A stretch of DNA of 12,048 nt. Source: Bacteroidota bacterium (GTDB lineage: Bacteria > Bacteroidota > Ignavibacteria > Ignavibacteriales > Melioribacteraceae). The stretch is taken from positions 1 to 12,048 of the forward strand of contig JAMCSN010000135.1 in NCBI GenBank assembly GCA_023381535.1, written 5' to 3'. Position 1 is the stretch's first letter; each line of letters begins with the position of its first letter. The notes under the pieces were generated by a model that was not told the DNA's origin, made no database searches, and was given only the letters and a program-made list of their open reading frames with translations. Positions 1 to 6,520 of the stretch are shown piece by piece. The position numbers and the translations under genes were made by a program.

Positions 1-113
1 AAGGTTATCAATTGTCTTCCGGCGTTTATTTTTATCAGTTGCGCGTCGTTGATCCTTTGCGCGGCTCGGGACAGAGTTTTGTTCAAACAAAAAAAATGAT
101 TTTGATGAAATAA
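1..113 (+). CDS. C-terminal end of a T9SS-secreted protein (type A sorting domain), partial
   Basis: Reading in the frame of position 3, the sequence is open from the window edge to a TAA at 111-113 and encodes about 36 residues. They include LSSGVYFYQLRV and end in SFVQTKKMILMK. This matches the usual end of the type IX secretion system type A sorting domain: a 'L..G.Y.Y.L' strand, a short turn, then a final strand with '.TKKM.L.K' at the C-terminus. That tail directs proteins through the outer membrane and is normally removed by the sortase PorU or its equivalent. Only the tail is visible, so the function of the mature protein is unknown. The 39 bases that follow, up to the response regulator, show no clear terminator. 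The family assignment rests on pattern recognition of a short segment, but the frame, the motif and its position at the very C-terminus agree. Confidence 0.8.
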   Translation, partial: GYQLSSGVYFYQLRVVDPLRGSGQSFVQTKKMILMK

Positions 114-152
114 TTCTTTTATCAACCATTCCTATTCATTAAACATAACGAT

Positions 153-827
153 ATGAGAATATTAGTAGTTGAAGACGAAAAAAAAGTCGCCTCATTTATA
201 AAAAAAGGGTTGGAGGAAGAACTCTTCCAGGTAGATACTGCCGGCAACGGAAAAGAAGGTTTAGATCGCGCACTTCATGAAGAGTACGATCTAATCATCA
301 GCGATATAATGATGCCCATGATGAGCGGCATTCAGATGATAAAGGAACTGCGAAGTAATAACATTGAGACGCCGATTCTTTTGCTTACTATAAAAGACAG
401 CACAAAAGACAAAGTGGACGGGCTCGATAGCGGCGCCGATGATTATTTAACAAAACCTTTTGCGTTCGAGGAATTGATTGCGCGTGTTAGAGCTCTGTTA
501 AGAAGAAAAGAAACCCAGAAGAGCAATGTATTAACAATCGATAATCTGCGAATGGATTTGGTGGCTCATAAAGTGTTGAGGGACAATAAAGAAATTATTT
601 TAACACCCCGGGAATATTCTATCCTCGAATATCTGCTTAGGAACAAGAACAAAATTGTTTCCAGAACAAAACTAATTGAACATGTTTACGATTTTCATTT
701 CGACAGCGGCACAAACGTTATCGACGTATATATCAATAAACTAAGAGCCAAGATAGACCAGAATACTGCCAAACAGCTAATTCAAACTGTTCGGGGAACG
801 GGATACATAATAAAAGAGCAGAACTGA
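153..827 (+). CDS. OmpR/PhoB-family response regulator (winged-helix)
   Basis: This 224-residue DNA-binding response regulator has the usual length and two-domain plan of the OmpR family. Residues 1-120 form the receiver: acidic pocket E7-D8-E9, phospho-acceptor D51 in ISDIMMP, T79, and K101 in LTKPF. Residues about 125-222 form a Trans_Reg_C winged helix, seen in LTPREYSILEYLL and in the closing VRGTGYII. It is expected to be phosphorylated by the kinase that starts 7 bases after its stop codon and then to bind promoter DNA. The sequence most resembles the CusR/CopR and ArlR/MprA branches, so metal or envelope stress is a possible signal, but that is inference. The ATG at 153 has no clear Shine-Dalgarno sequence. 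The start is supported because the protein begins directly with the first receiver strand (MRILVVEDE). The regulated promoters are not known; the downstream beta-barrel genes are candidates by position only. Confidence 0.95.
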   Translation: MRILVVEDEKKVASFIKKGLEEELFQVDTAGNGKEGLDRALHEEYDLIISDIMMPMMSGIQMIKELRSNNIETPILLLTIKDSTKDKVDGLDSGADDYLTKPFAFEELIARVRALLRRKETQKSNVLTIDNLRMDLVAHKVLRDNKEIILTPREYSILEYLLRNKNKIVSRTKLIEHVYDFHFDSGTNVIDVYINKLRAKIDQNTAKQLIQTVRGTGYIIKEQN

Positions 828-834
828 CTCTGAC

Positions 835-2259
835 ATGTTTGCAAAACTAAAACCTTTTGTTAGCACCACAAGATTTAAGTTCACAATCTGGTACTCCTCG
901 CTATTTCTTTTGCTGGAAATTCTTCTGGGAATTTCAATCTATTTTTATCTCAGTAAATCATCGCATACAAATCTGGATCTAACATTGAAATCGCAGGCAA
1001 GAGCAATTCTACGGGTTGTTGAAGAGAAGCACGTTGATCTGGATTCTTTTGAGCCGGGACCGGTTTACAGAAGCGAGGACGAACTGATTTGGGATATTAT
1101 TTACGATGCGCTAGTATTCAACCGCCGCAATACTTATGTCGAAATTTCCACATCGAAAAAAATAGTTTTTAAGACTGCAAATCTCGGAAACATTAATCTT
1201 CCATTCTCCGAGCACAAAGTAAAAGAATCCATATTCGATTTTCGGAATGACGATCTTTCTGAAGATGTTATTCGAGCCTGCCAGCTAGAAGGTAAAAGAT
1301 ACACCGTCATAGTTGCATATCCAAAGGAGTTCATTGAACAAACTTTAAACGGATTAAGAAGCATCTACATTAGAGTTGCCCCAATATTCCTTATAATTTC
1401 TTTTCTAGGCGGATGGCTGCTCACATCAAAATCACTTTCTAGAATCGATGCCATCATAAAGAAAACTGAAGAGATAACCGCTCAAAGTTTGGATGAAACT
1501 ATCCCCGGCGGCGAGTATTACGATGAATACGGGCGACTGGTTAACAAGATGAATGAAATGATCCGGCGCATAAAGAAATCCGTCGATTATATGAATCAAT
1601 TTTCCGTATCAGCCGCTCATGAACTAAAGACTCCGCTAACAATTCTCCGCGGTGAAATCGAGCTTGCTCTTAAGTCTCCCAAAACCTCGGATCAATACAC
1701 GGAAGTTCTTAAGAGTAATTACGAAGAAACCATACGCATGATTAAGATAGTCGATAATCTTTTCTATATTTCTAAAAGCGACAATGCTCTAATCAACATT
1801 CAAAAGAAGGAGGTGGAACTGAATTCCTTCTTAAATAATATTGTGAACAGCATGAAAATACTTGGGCATGATAAAAATATGGATCTGGTTTTCACAACTA
1901 AAGACGAATTAAAGGTTAATATTGATCCCGCGTTGCTTACTCAAGCGCTTTCAAACGTGCTCGATAACGCTTTCAAGTTTGGGACAGACAGCACGACTGT
2001 TACCATTAACACAAGAAGAGCCAACGGCAGTTTTGAAATAAACATTACCAATTACGGGGAAGGAATTCCGGAGGAATCAATTAACAAAATATTCGAGCGG
2101 TTTTACCGCGCCGATACGCCTCAAACCAAACATACCGGAGGCGTTGGTCTGGGGCTTTCCGTCGTGAAATCTATAATGAATCTTCATGGCGGCGATGTTG
2201 ACGTAGAGTCCGCCCTCAACGACAAAACAACTTTCTCATTAACCTTGCCGATAGCCTGA
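835..2259 (+). CDS. Membrane-bound sensor histidine kinase (CusS-like), partner of the upstream regulator
   Basis: This 474-residue inner-membrane sensor kinase has a hydrophobic segment at about 19-39, a periplasmic sensor region of about 140 residues (40-180), and a second membrane segment at about 181-197. A HAMP linker follows at about 198-250. The HisKA domain has phospho-acceptor H262 in SAAHELKTPL. The ATPase domain shows an N box at N374/N378 (NVLDNAFKFG), N-Y-G-E-G-I-P at 406-412 and a G2 box GVGLGL at 436-441. The Asn at the start of the G1 motif, where Asp is usual, together with IFERFYRAD after it, is common in the CusS/heavy-metal sensor branch, so it is not a sign of inactivation. 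The periplasmic region has no recognisable PAS fold or metal-binding His/Met cluster, so the ligand is unknown. It starts 7 bases after the regulator stop without a clear Shine-Dalgarno site, consistent with translational coupling in a two-gene operon. Confidence 0.94.
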   Translation: MFAKLKPFVSTTRFKFTIWYSSLFLLLEILLGISIYFYLSKSSHTNLDLTLKSQARAILRVVEEKHVDLDSFEPGPVYRSEDELIWDIIYDALVFNRRNTYVEISTSKKIVFKTANLGNINLPFSEHKVKESIFDFRNDDLSEDVIRACQLEGKRYTVIVAYPKEFIEQTLNGLRSIYIRVAPIFLIISFLGGWLLTSKSLSRIDAIIKKTEEITAQSLDETIPGGEYYDEYGRLVNKMNEMIRRIKKSVDYMNQFSVSAAHELKTPLTILRGEIELALKSPKTSDQYTEVLKSNYEETIRMIKIVDNLFYISKSDNALINIQKKEVELNSFLNNIVNSMKILGHDKNMDLVFTTKDELKVNIDPALLTQALSNVLDNAFKFGTDSTTVTINTRRANGSFEINITNYGEGIPEESINKIFERFYRADTPQTKHTGGVGLGLSVVKSIMNLHGGDVDVESALNDKTTFSLTLPIA

Positions 2260-2280
2260 CGCTCTTCTGCCATCGGCAAG
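2244..2280 (+). terminator. Inverted repeat across the kinase stop codon; possible weak terminator or attenuator
   Basis: A perfect 9-base inverted repeat, CTTGCCGAT (2244-2252) and ATCGGCAAG (2272-2280), encloses a 19-base loop that contains the TGA stop of the histidine kinase (2257-2259). The bases after it (AATTGTTTGT) are only moderately T-rich. It may act as an inefficient rho-independent terminator or an mRNA 3'-end stabiliser. The large loop and the lack of a T-run keep confidence low. Confidence 0.35.
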
Positions 2281-2329
2281 AATTGTTTGTGATATAGGAT
2301 AAGCAGATTGGGTGAACAAGTCCTTTAAA

Positions 2330-2358
2330 TTGACAATCGAAATTCTAAGTAGTATTTT
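2330..2358 (+). promoter_or_regulatory. Sigma70-like promoter candidate for the beta-barrel gene pair
   Basis: TTGACA at 2330-2335 is followed, after exactly 17 bases, by TATTTT at 2353-2358. This matches the general sigma70 layout: a perfect -35 box and 4 of 6 at -10. It lies about 84 bases upstream of the first beta-barrel start codon in an otherwise non-coding 182-base gap. Bacteroidota primary sigma factors often prefer a TTG / TAnnTTTG pattern instead, so use of this site depends on the lineage. Confidence 0.4.
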
Positions 2359-2441
2359 TTAAACAATATGAAATGGATATCAATCAAATAAGCACAATAA
2401 TACATATCACAAATCCTCTCACAAAATAAAAAGGAGTTAAA

Positions 2442-3053
2442 ATGAAAACAGTTTCAAGATTAGTCGGTTTTAGAAAGACCGTCCTTGTTGTTTTTCTTTT
2501 CTTACTCTCCGCAGTTTTAACTCAAGCACAAACAGCATCAAGTTTTTCATCAATGGCGAGTTCGCCGGTTGCAACATCGGGCACGAATTGGCTTATCGGC
2601 GGTAGAATTGGACTTGCTATCGGCAGCGGGTTCGGTGGATCAACAGTGGGTTTAGCCATTGGCCCGATGGCGGAAGTATTGTTCAACAAGAACATGGCTG
2701 TTGGAACAGAATTAAATATTAATACTTTCGAGGGAACCCCTATTGAATGGGCAGATTATTTTAAATATTATTTTGACATACCCGGTTCAACTGTTAAACC
2801 ATATGCAAACGCGGGACTTAGTCTATGGTTTGCAACCGATGGACCATATTTTGCAGTTCGGTTCGGAGGCGGCGCCAATTTCAAAGTTGCAAATAATCTC
2901 TATATTCCTGCCGACTTACAAATAGGTCCGATTTTTTACAGTACAAAGACAGCAGGATTCGACCCGAACACGTTTCAAGCCACTTCAACTTCCACAACAA
3001 AAACAATATTCTATATTGGTATAACTACCGGCATCAGATACGAATTACCGTAA
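2442..3053 (+). CDS. Outer-membrane beta-barrel protein (hypothetical)
   Basis: This is a 203-residue exported protein. A basic start (MKTVSRLVGFRK) is followed by a hydrophobic stretch at about 13-26 and a likely signal peptidase I site after A29 (LTQA|Q). The mature part is rich in Gly and aromatic residues in alternating amphipathic strands, such as GGRIGLAIGSGFGG, VKPYANAGLSLWF, FAVRFGGGANF and IFYIGITTGIRYEL. This pattern is typical of small 8-strand beta barrels of the OmpA/OmpW/PorT type. No peptidoglycan-binding or other extra domain is present. The start is well supported by AAGGAG at 2431-2436, five bases before the ATG, one of the clearest Shine-Dalgarno sites in the window. A second barrel gene follows 28 bases downstream, so the two are probably cotranscribed. 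The specific role, whether pore, adhesin or structural, cannot be read from the sequence. Confidence 0.85.
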   Translation: MKTVSRLVGFRKTVLVVFLFLLSAVLTQAQTASSFSSMASSPVATSGTNWLIGGRIGLAIGSGFGGSTVGLAIGPMAEVLFNKNMAVGTELNINTFEGTPIEWADYFKYYFDIPGSTVKPYANAGLSLWFATDGPYFAVRFGGGANFKVANNLYIPADLQIGPIFYSTKTAGFDPNTFQATSTSTTKTIFYIGITTGIRYELP

Positions 3054-3081
3054 ATGCAAAACTAAACAAGAGGGTTACAAT

Positions 3082-3738
3082 ATGAAAAAAATATTTGTAC
3101 TGATTTTAGCGGCAATGTTGATTGTCGCCTCCAGCAATATCCAGGCTCAAACACAAGTGAGCTTTGGGGCAAGAGCCGGATTAAACATTGCTAACTTTTC
3201 TTTTGATCCCGACGTAGCAACCGGAGTAACCAAATCTTCACGAACCGGTTTTAAATTCGGTGGTGCACTTGAAGTTGGGTTTGCGCCGATGTTTGCTCTT
3301 CAAGTCGAACCAATGTTTTCAACCGGCGGAAGTGAGTTAAGCGGACAGGGTGGAAAGCTCACTTTTAAAACATCTTCCATAGAAATTCCAATCTTATTCA
3401 AAGTTAAGATTCCCGTAGCCGGTTCAGTTACACCATATGCATTTGTCGGACCAAATTTGGGTTTTGTGCTTTCGTCAAAATCACTACTTGAAGCAGGTGG
3501 CCAATCCCAGGAAACCGACATGAAAGATCAGACATCCTCAGTAAATTTTGCTCTGGATTTTGGTGCAGGCGCAGGATTTAAAGTGGCGCCTCTAACTACA
3601 ATCCTTTTCGATGTTCGTTATTCCCTTGGCTTAACCAATATGCTAAACGACAAGGGAAAACAATCGTTCGGCAACGATCAGTCAATAAAAACTACAGGAT
3701 TTCAGATCATTGCCGGCGTAATGTTTGGCTTGAATTAA
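3082..3738 (+). CDS. PorT-like outer-membrane beta-barrel protein
   Basis: This 218-residue protein has a signal peptide (MKKIFVLILAAMLIVASS..) with likely cleavage after A22 (IQA|Q). The mature part begins VSFGARAGLNIANFSF, the first-strand signature of the 'outer membrane protein beta-barrel' family (PorT-like, PF13568 type). It continues with alternating strands such as FKFGGALEVGF, LQVEPMFSTGG, IEIPILFKVKI, VTPYAFVGPNLGFVL, LDFGAGAGFKV and GFQIIAGVMFGL. Size and pattern fit an 8-stranded barrel. AGAGGG lies about 7 bases before the ATG and serves as the ribosome binding site. It follows the other barrel gene in the same operon and is closed by the terminator at 3761-3791. PorT itself belongs to the T9SS, but small barrels of this family are numerous in Bacteroidota and most are uncharacterised, so a T9SS role should not be assumed. 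Confidence 0.88.
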   Translation: MKKIFVLILAAMLIVASSNIQAQTQVSFGARAGLNIANFSFDPDVATGVTKSSRTGFKFGGALEVGFAPMFALQVEPMFSTGGSELSGQGGKLTFKTSSIEIPILFKVKIPVAGSVTPYAFVGPNLGFVLSSKSLLEAGGQSQETDMKDQTSSVNFALDFGAGAGFKVAPLTTILFDVRYSLGLTNMLNDKGKQSFGNDQSIKTTGFQIIAGVMFGLN

Positions 3739-3760
3739 AAGAATTACTGAGATGTAAAAC

Positions 3761-3791
3761 AAAAAAGCCCCGAGTTAGTCGGGGCTTTTTT
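3761..3791. terminator. Strong bidirectional rho-independent terminator
   Basis: GCCCCGA (3767-3773) and TCGGGGC (3779-3785) form a perfect GC-rich stem with a five-base loop (GTTAG). The stem is flanked by six A on the left and six T on the right, which extend the pairing. Read on either strand it gives a hairpin followed by a U-run. It sits between two convergent genes, ending the beta-barrel operon on the plus strand and the rlpA-like gene on the minus strand, whose stop codon is one base away. Confidence 0.95.
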
Positions 3792-3792
3792 A

Positions 3793-4269
3793 TTAGTTCA
3801 ATGTGCTTATCGGACTTGTATCTTTGAGCGCAACTTCTTTGACTGTTACTTTTATTACACCCCGGCTTATCATGCCTAAAGCCTGGGCTGTACCTTTGGA
3901 TAGATCCAGATCGCGACCATCAATGTATGGTCCCCGGTCGTTAATTCTAACAATAACAGATTTTCCATTACGAATGTTTGTTACTTTCAATACAGTTCCA
4001 AAAGGTAAGGACTTGTGCGCCGCTGTAAGAGCCATCTGATTGTAAATCTCTCCGTTGGCAGTAAGCTTTCCGTGAAAGCGCGGTCCGTACCAAGATGCCG
4101 TCATAATACCAATATCATTATATTCAACAGAAGTAAGATTCGGTTTTGCATCTTTGCTTATTGTTATTTTAGTAAAGCCACTATTCTCGCCCGCAGCTGT
4201 ATCGCTCAAATCTACAAACGCAAGACAGGCGGTTATAAGTATAATGGAAACTATTTTTAACGTACGCAA
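3793..4269 (-). CDS. rlpA: RlpA-like septal ring / peptidoglycan protein (double-psi beta-barrel)
   Basis: This 158-residue exported protein has a single RlpA-type double-psi beta-barrel at about 55-146. The family signatures are all present: [18 protein letters not shown] at 57-74, [13 protein letters not shown] at 80-92, VRINDRGPY at 107-115 and GRDLDLSKG at 118-126. H85 and D111 are the conserved His and Asp of the fold. In Pseudomonas aeruginosa RlpA this domain is a lytic transglycosylase acting on stem-peptide-free glycan strands at the septum; activity here is inferred. There is no C-terminal SPOR domain, so septal targeting by denuded glycan binding is not evident. The start is TTG, supported by AAGAGG six bases upstream. 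The N-terminus could be a signal peptide, or a lipoprotein signal with I-T-A-C at 12-15; the short hydrophobic part before the Cys makes this ambiguous. It shares a strand with a small secreted-protein gene 74 bases upstream. Confidence 0.92.
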   Translation of the reverse strand: MRTLKIVSIILITACLAFVDLSDTAAGENSGFTKITISKDAKPNLTSVEYNDIGIMTASWYGPRFHGKLTANGEIYNQMALTAAHKSLPFGTVLKVTNIRNGKSVIVRINDRGPYIDGRDLDLSKGTAQALGMISRGVIKVTVKEVALKDTSPISTLN

Positions 4270-4343
4270 ATTTAACCTCTTAATTAGTTAGACATACCTT
4301 TAAGTTCGAGAAAAAGAAAAACCCTAGGCGGAAATCTGTAGTG

Positions 4344-4709
4344 TTATATTTTAAATCTAGACGTGAACCTAATATCGGTTCGTCTAACATTTTCGCCGGG
4401 CAGAAGAGCATTATGGGAAAAAATGAAATTTAGAGAAGTTTGTGAAAATGAATTGTTGGCTTCCAAAGAGATGTGATTTTTTAGGTTTTTAACAATACTA
4501 GTCATTTTCGACAATTCATTTACATTGTCGCAAGCAATATCACTTGGAATGACTTTCACCGAACCAGCAATTTTATGGGAGAAGCCATCTCTTTGACTGA
4601 GCGACGTTGACTTTGCCGAAGCAATGCCTATCGAAAGGAAGAAAACCAGAATCGTTAAGTATGTAATGCTTTTAATTTTCAATTTAAACCACTTGTTGAG
4701 ACTAACCAA
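4344..4709 (-). CDS. Small secreted protein of unknown function
   Basis: An ORF of up to 121 residues lies upstream of and in line with the rlpA-like gene. I do not recognise its family. It has a convincing signal peptide: basic residues (KLKIKS), a hydrophobic run YLTILVFFLSIGIA, and a likely cleavage site ASA|K. The mature part is about 85 residues, polar and rich in Ser and Asn, with one Cys (in DIACDN) and a basic end (RRTDIRFTSRFKI). It contains no membrane segment or known motif. The start is uncertain. TTG at 4707-4709 has a weak AGAAG four bases upstream, while TTG at 4680-4682 would give a more classical signal peptide beginning MKIKSITYL; no ATG is available near the N-terminus. The signal peptide is the main reason to believe it is a gene. 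The 74-base gap to the rlpA-like gene has no hairpin, so cotranscription is likely. Confidence 0.6.
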   Translation of the reverse strand: MVSLNKWFKLKIKSITYLTILVFFLSIGIASAKSTSLSQRDGFSHKIAGSVKVIPSDIACDNVNELSKMTSIVKNLKNHISLEANNSFSQTSLNFIFSHNALLPGENVRRTDIRFTSRFKI

Positions 4710-4762
4710 AAATCTTCTGAACTAAATTTAGGCAATTATTGTAATACAAGACAACCTTTCGA

Positions 4763-4806
4763 GGAACAAAGTTCCATCGTCAAATTGGAAATGTTTGAAA
4801 TTTGAC
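4763..4806. repeat. Two adjacent inverted repeats, possible operator or hairpins
   Basis: GGAAC (4763-4767) and GTTCC (4771-4775) form a tight palindrome with a three-base centre. Immediately after it, GTCAAATT (4779-4786) and AATTTGAC (4799-4806) form a perfect 8-base inverted repeat around a 12-base loop. They lie in the divergent region about 50-100 bases upstream of the minus-strand secreted-protein gene. The second is AT-rich without a following T-run, so an operator-like role is as likely as termination. No function is established. Confidence 0.35.
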
Positions 4807-4820
4807 TATTTTCGCAATTT

Positions 4821-5033
4821 TCAAAAAATGTTGAGTCTGTATGCAACGGCAATCGTTCCATCTCTGCCGACAACAAAAGACATTTGCCGGCTTCCAGAGA
4901 CAAGAACTTTGGAACGCATAACTGTTCTCGAACACGACTTTGGAAGGCGGCTTAGCACAAGATCATCAAAGTAAACTGACTGATTTATCCAATGCGCGAT
5001 TTCAACTCTGAATGCTTTTTCATAATTTGACAA
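4821..5033 (-). CDS. Doubtful small ORF (70 aa), hypothetical
   Basis: This ORF would start at a TTG (5031-5033) and end at TGA (4821-4823). I recognise no family. The translated protein has a balanced amino-acid composition. Its codons lean towards purine in first position, and it closes with [17 protein letters not shown], which looks more protein-like than most shadow frames. Against it, there is no Shine-Dalgarno site before the TTG, no ATG near the N-terminus, and the 5' end overlaps the longer possible start of the glycosyltransferase on the opposite strand. A 48-codon plus-strand ORF (ATG 4828 to TAA 4974) covers the same DNA and is equally unsupported. It could be a real small protein cotranscribed with the secreted-protein and rlpA-like genes, a decayed gene fragment, or chance. 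Confidence 0.25.
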   Translation of the reverse strand: MSNYEKAFRVEIAHWINQSVYFDDLVLSRLPKSCSRTVMRSKVLVSGSRQMSFVVGRDGTIAVAYRLNIF

Positions 5034-5050
5034 ATAAAAATTGCCGCATC

Positions 5051-6520
5051 ATGAGAGCTTTCTCAGCCGTAATACCTTTCACCGATATTCAAACGACCTC
5101 CGAATTGATTCGTCAGTTGAACGAATCAGGACAGATGGAGGAAATCTTCATTTACTCACCTCTTCCTTCCGGTATTAAAGTGCCTAACCGCAAGGATCTC
5201 GTTCTTGACTCAATTCAAAGCTCGGCTTCGCTTCGGACAATTGCCGGTCTTTTAAGGACGAAATACTTGCTTCTTAGCATCAGTCAGACTGGAATATCGT
5301 TCTCCCCATCTTCACTCGGTCGTTTTCTGACTGCTGCTTCATCATCAGATGCGGGAATAATCTATTCCGACTTCTATGAAAGGAAGTCTGGAAAAATTCT
5401 TGTTCACCCAACATGTGATTATCAGCTTGGAAGTATTCGTGACGAGTTCGATTTTGGCTCAGTAATGATTACCCATTCGGAAATTTTCAAAGATGCGGTG
5501 ATGTCTTCCGGGAAGTCATACCAGTTTGCCGGATTGTACGACATGCGTTTAAGAATTTCCCAGACTAAGAAGATTCAAAGAATTCCAGAACCGTTATACA
5601 ACATTGAAGAAATAGATTTTAGAAAATCCGGCGAGAAGCAGTTTGACTACGTTAACCCAAAGAATCGAAACGTTCAACTGGAAATGGAGAGCGCGGCAAC
5701 AGATCATCTAAAGCAGATAAACGCTTTTGTGAAACCTCCGTTTAACGAAATTGATTTGACAAGTGAAAAATTTAAAACCGAAGCTTCCGTGATTATCCCG
5801 GTAAAGAATAGAATAAAAACTATAGGCGATGCGGTTTCTTCTGCACTCAAACAAACAACAGATTTTAAGTTCAACATCATCGTTGTTGATAATCATTCCA
5901 ATGACGGAACCACCGAATTATTAAAGAAGCTTTCTGCCCAAAACGAAAAAATAATTCATATAATCCCAGGCAGAGAAGATTTACTGATCGGTGGATGCTG
6001 GAGTGAAGCGGTAAACAATCCATTGTGCGGAAGATTTTCTGTACAATTGGACAGCGACGACGTTTACAAAGATGAAAGCACCTTACGGACAATTATCGAC
6101 ACTTTTAAGAAAGAGAAATGCGCAATGGTCATTGGTTCGTACACGTTGACAGATTTTGATTTGAACGAAATACCGCCCGGATTAATTGACCACCGGGAAT
6201 GGAGCGCCGATAACGGACCGAACAATGCGCTTAGAATAAACGGTCTCGGCGCGCCGCGCGCGTTTTATACGCCTCTGCTTCGAAAGATTGATATTCCGAA
6301 CGTGAGCTACGGCGAAGATTATTTTCTTGGCATTACAATTTCTCGAGATTATAAAATTGGCAGAATTTATAATTCTATTTATTATTGCCGTCGTTGGGAA
6401 GGGAATACCGATGCCGAACTCGATATCGGTAAGTTAAACACGCATAATACTTTTAAAGACGGTTTGCGGACCAACGAAATATTAGCACGACAAAAAAAGT
6501 ATCAAGCGGATAAAACATGA
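5051..6520 (+). CDS. Family 2 (GT-A) glycosyltransferase with two GT-A-like modules
   Basis: This protein of about 489 residues probably starts at ATG 5051. An ATG at 5012 in frame would add 13 residues ([13 protein letters not shown]) before the natural first strand [10 protein letters not shown]. Residues about 244-450 are a typical GT2 catalytic domain: [22 protein letters not shown] (276-287), the metal- and nucleotide-sugar-binding DSDD (334-337) after VQL, and a GED at 421-423 where GT2 enzymes carry the acceptor-side acidic residue. Residues 1-235 look like a second, degenerate GT-A module, with YSDFYE at 105-110 in place of a full DxD and [19 protein letters not shown] and [10 protein letters not shown] afterwards. 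It is probably cytosolic, as no membrane segment is visible. It transfers a sugar from a nucleotide donor to an unknown acceptor. Its stop overlaps the start of the next gene (ATGA at 6517-6520), so the two products are made together and likely work together. Confidence 0.88.
   Translation: MRAFSAVIPFTDIQTTSELIRQLNESGQMEEIFIYSPLPSGIKVPNRKDLVLDSIQSSASLRTIAGLLRTKYLLLSISQTGISFSPSSLGRFLTAASSSDAGIIYSDFYERKSGKILVHPTCDYQLGSIRDEFDFGSVMITHSEIFKDAVMSSGKSYQFAGLYDMRLRISQTKKIQRIPEPLYNIEEIDFRKSGEKQFDYVNPKNRNVQLEMESAATDHLKQINAFVKPPFNEIDLTSEKFKTEASVIIPVKNRIKTIGDAVSSALKQTTDFKFNIIVVDNHSNDGTTELLKKLSAQNEKIIHIIPGREDLLIGGCWSEAVNNPLCGRFSVQLDSDDVYKDESTLRTIIDTFKKEKCAMVIGSYTLTDFDLNEIPPGLIDHREWSADNGPNNALRINGLGAPRAFYTPLLRKIDIPNVSYGEDYFLGITISRDYKIGRIYNSIYYCRRWEGNTDAELDIGKLNTHNTFKDGLRTNEILARQKKYQADKT

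Larger units (their letters stand above)
4710..5050. other. Mostly unassigned divergent intergenic region with inverted repeats
   Basis: About 340 bases lie between the small secreted-protein gene (minus) and the likely start of the glycosyltransferase (plus), so promoters in both directions should be here. I could not identify a convincing -35/-10 pair. The visible structure is a GGAAC-AAA-GTTCC palindrome at 4763-4775, an 8-base inverted repeat at 4779-4806, and a doubtful minus-strand ORF at 4821-5033 overlapped by a 48-codon plus-strand ORF at 4828-4974. Confidence 0.5.

Noticed and set aside
1134..1364. Minus-strand ORF of 76 codons inside the membrane histidine kinase
   Set aside because: It lies wholly within a well-supported kinase gene, has no recognisable motif, and its composition is that of a shadow frame.
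5012..5050. Upstream ATG extending the glycosyltransferase by 13 residues
   Set aside because: The added residues ([13 protein letters not shown]) precede the natural first beta strand, and there is no ribosome binding site before this ATG. The ATG at 5051 fits better, though it too lacks a clear site.
5027..5055. TTGACA at 5027-5032 as a -35 box for the glycosyltransferase
   Set aside because: A -10 box at the right spacing would overlap the start codon at 5051 and the bases there do not match, so it is probably chance.
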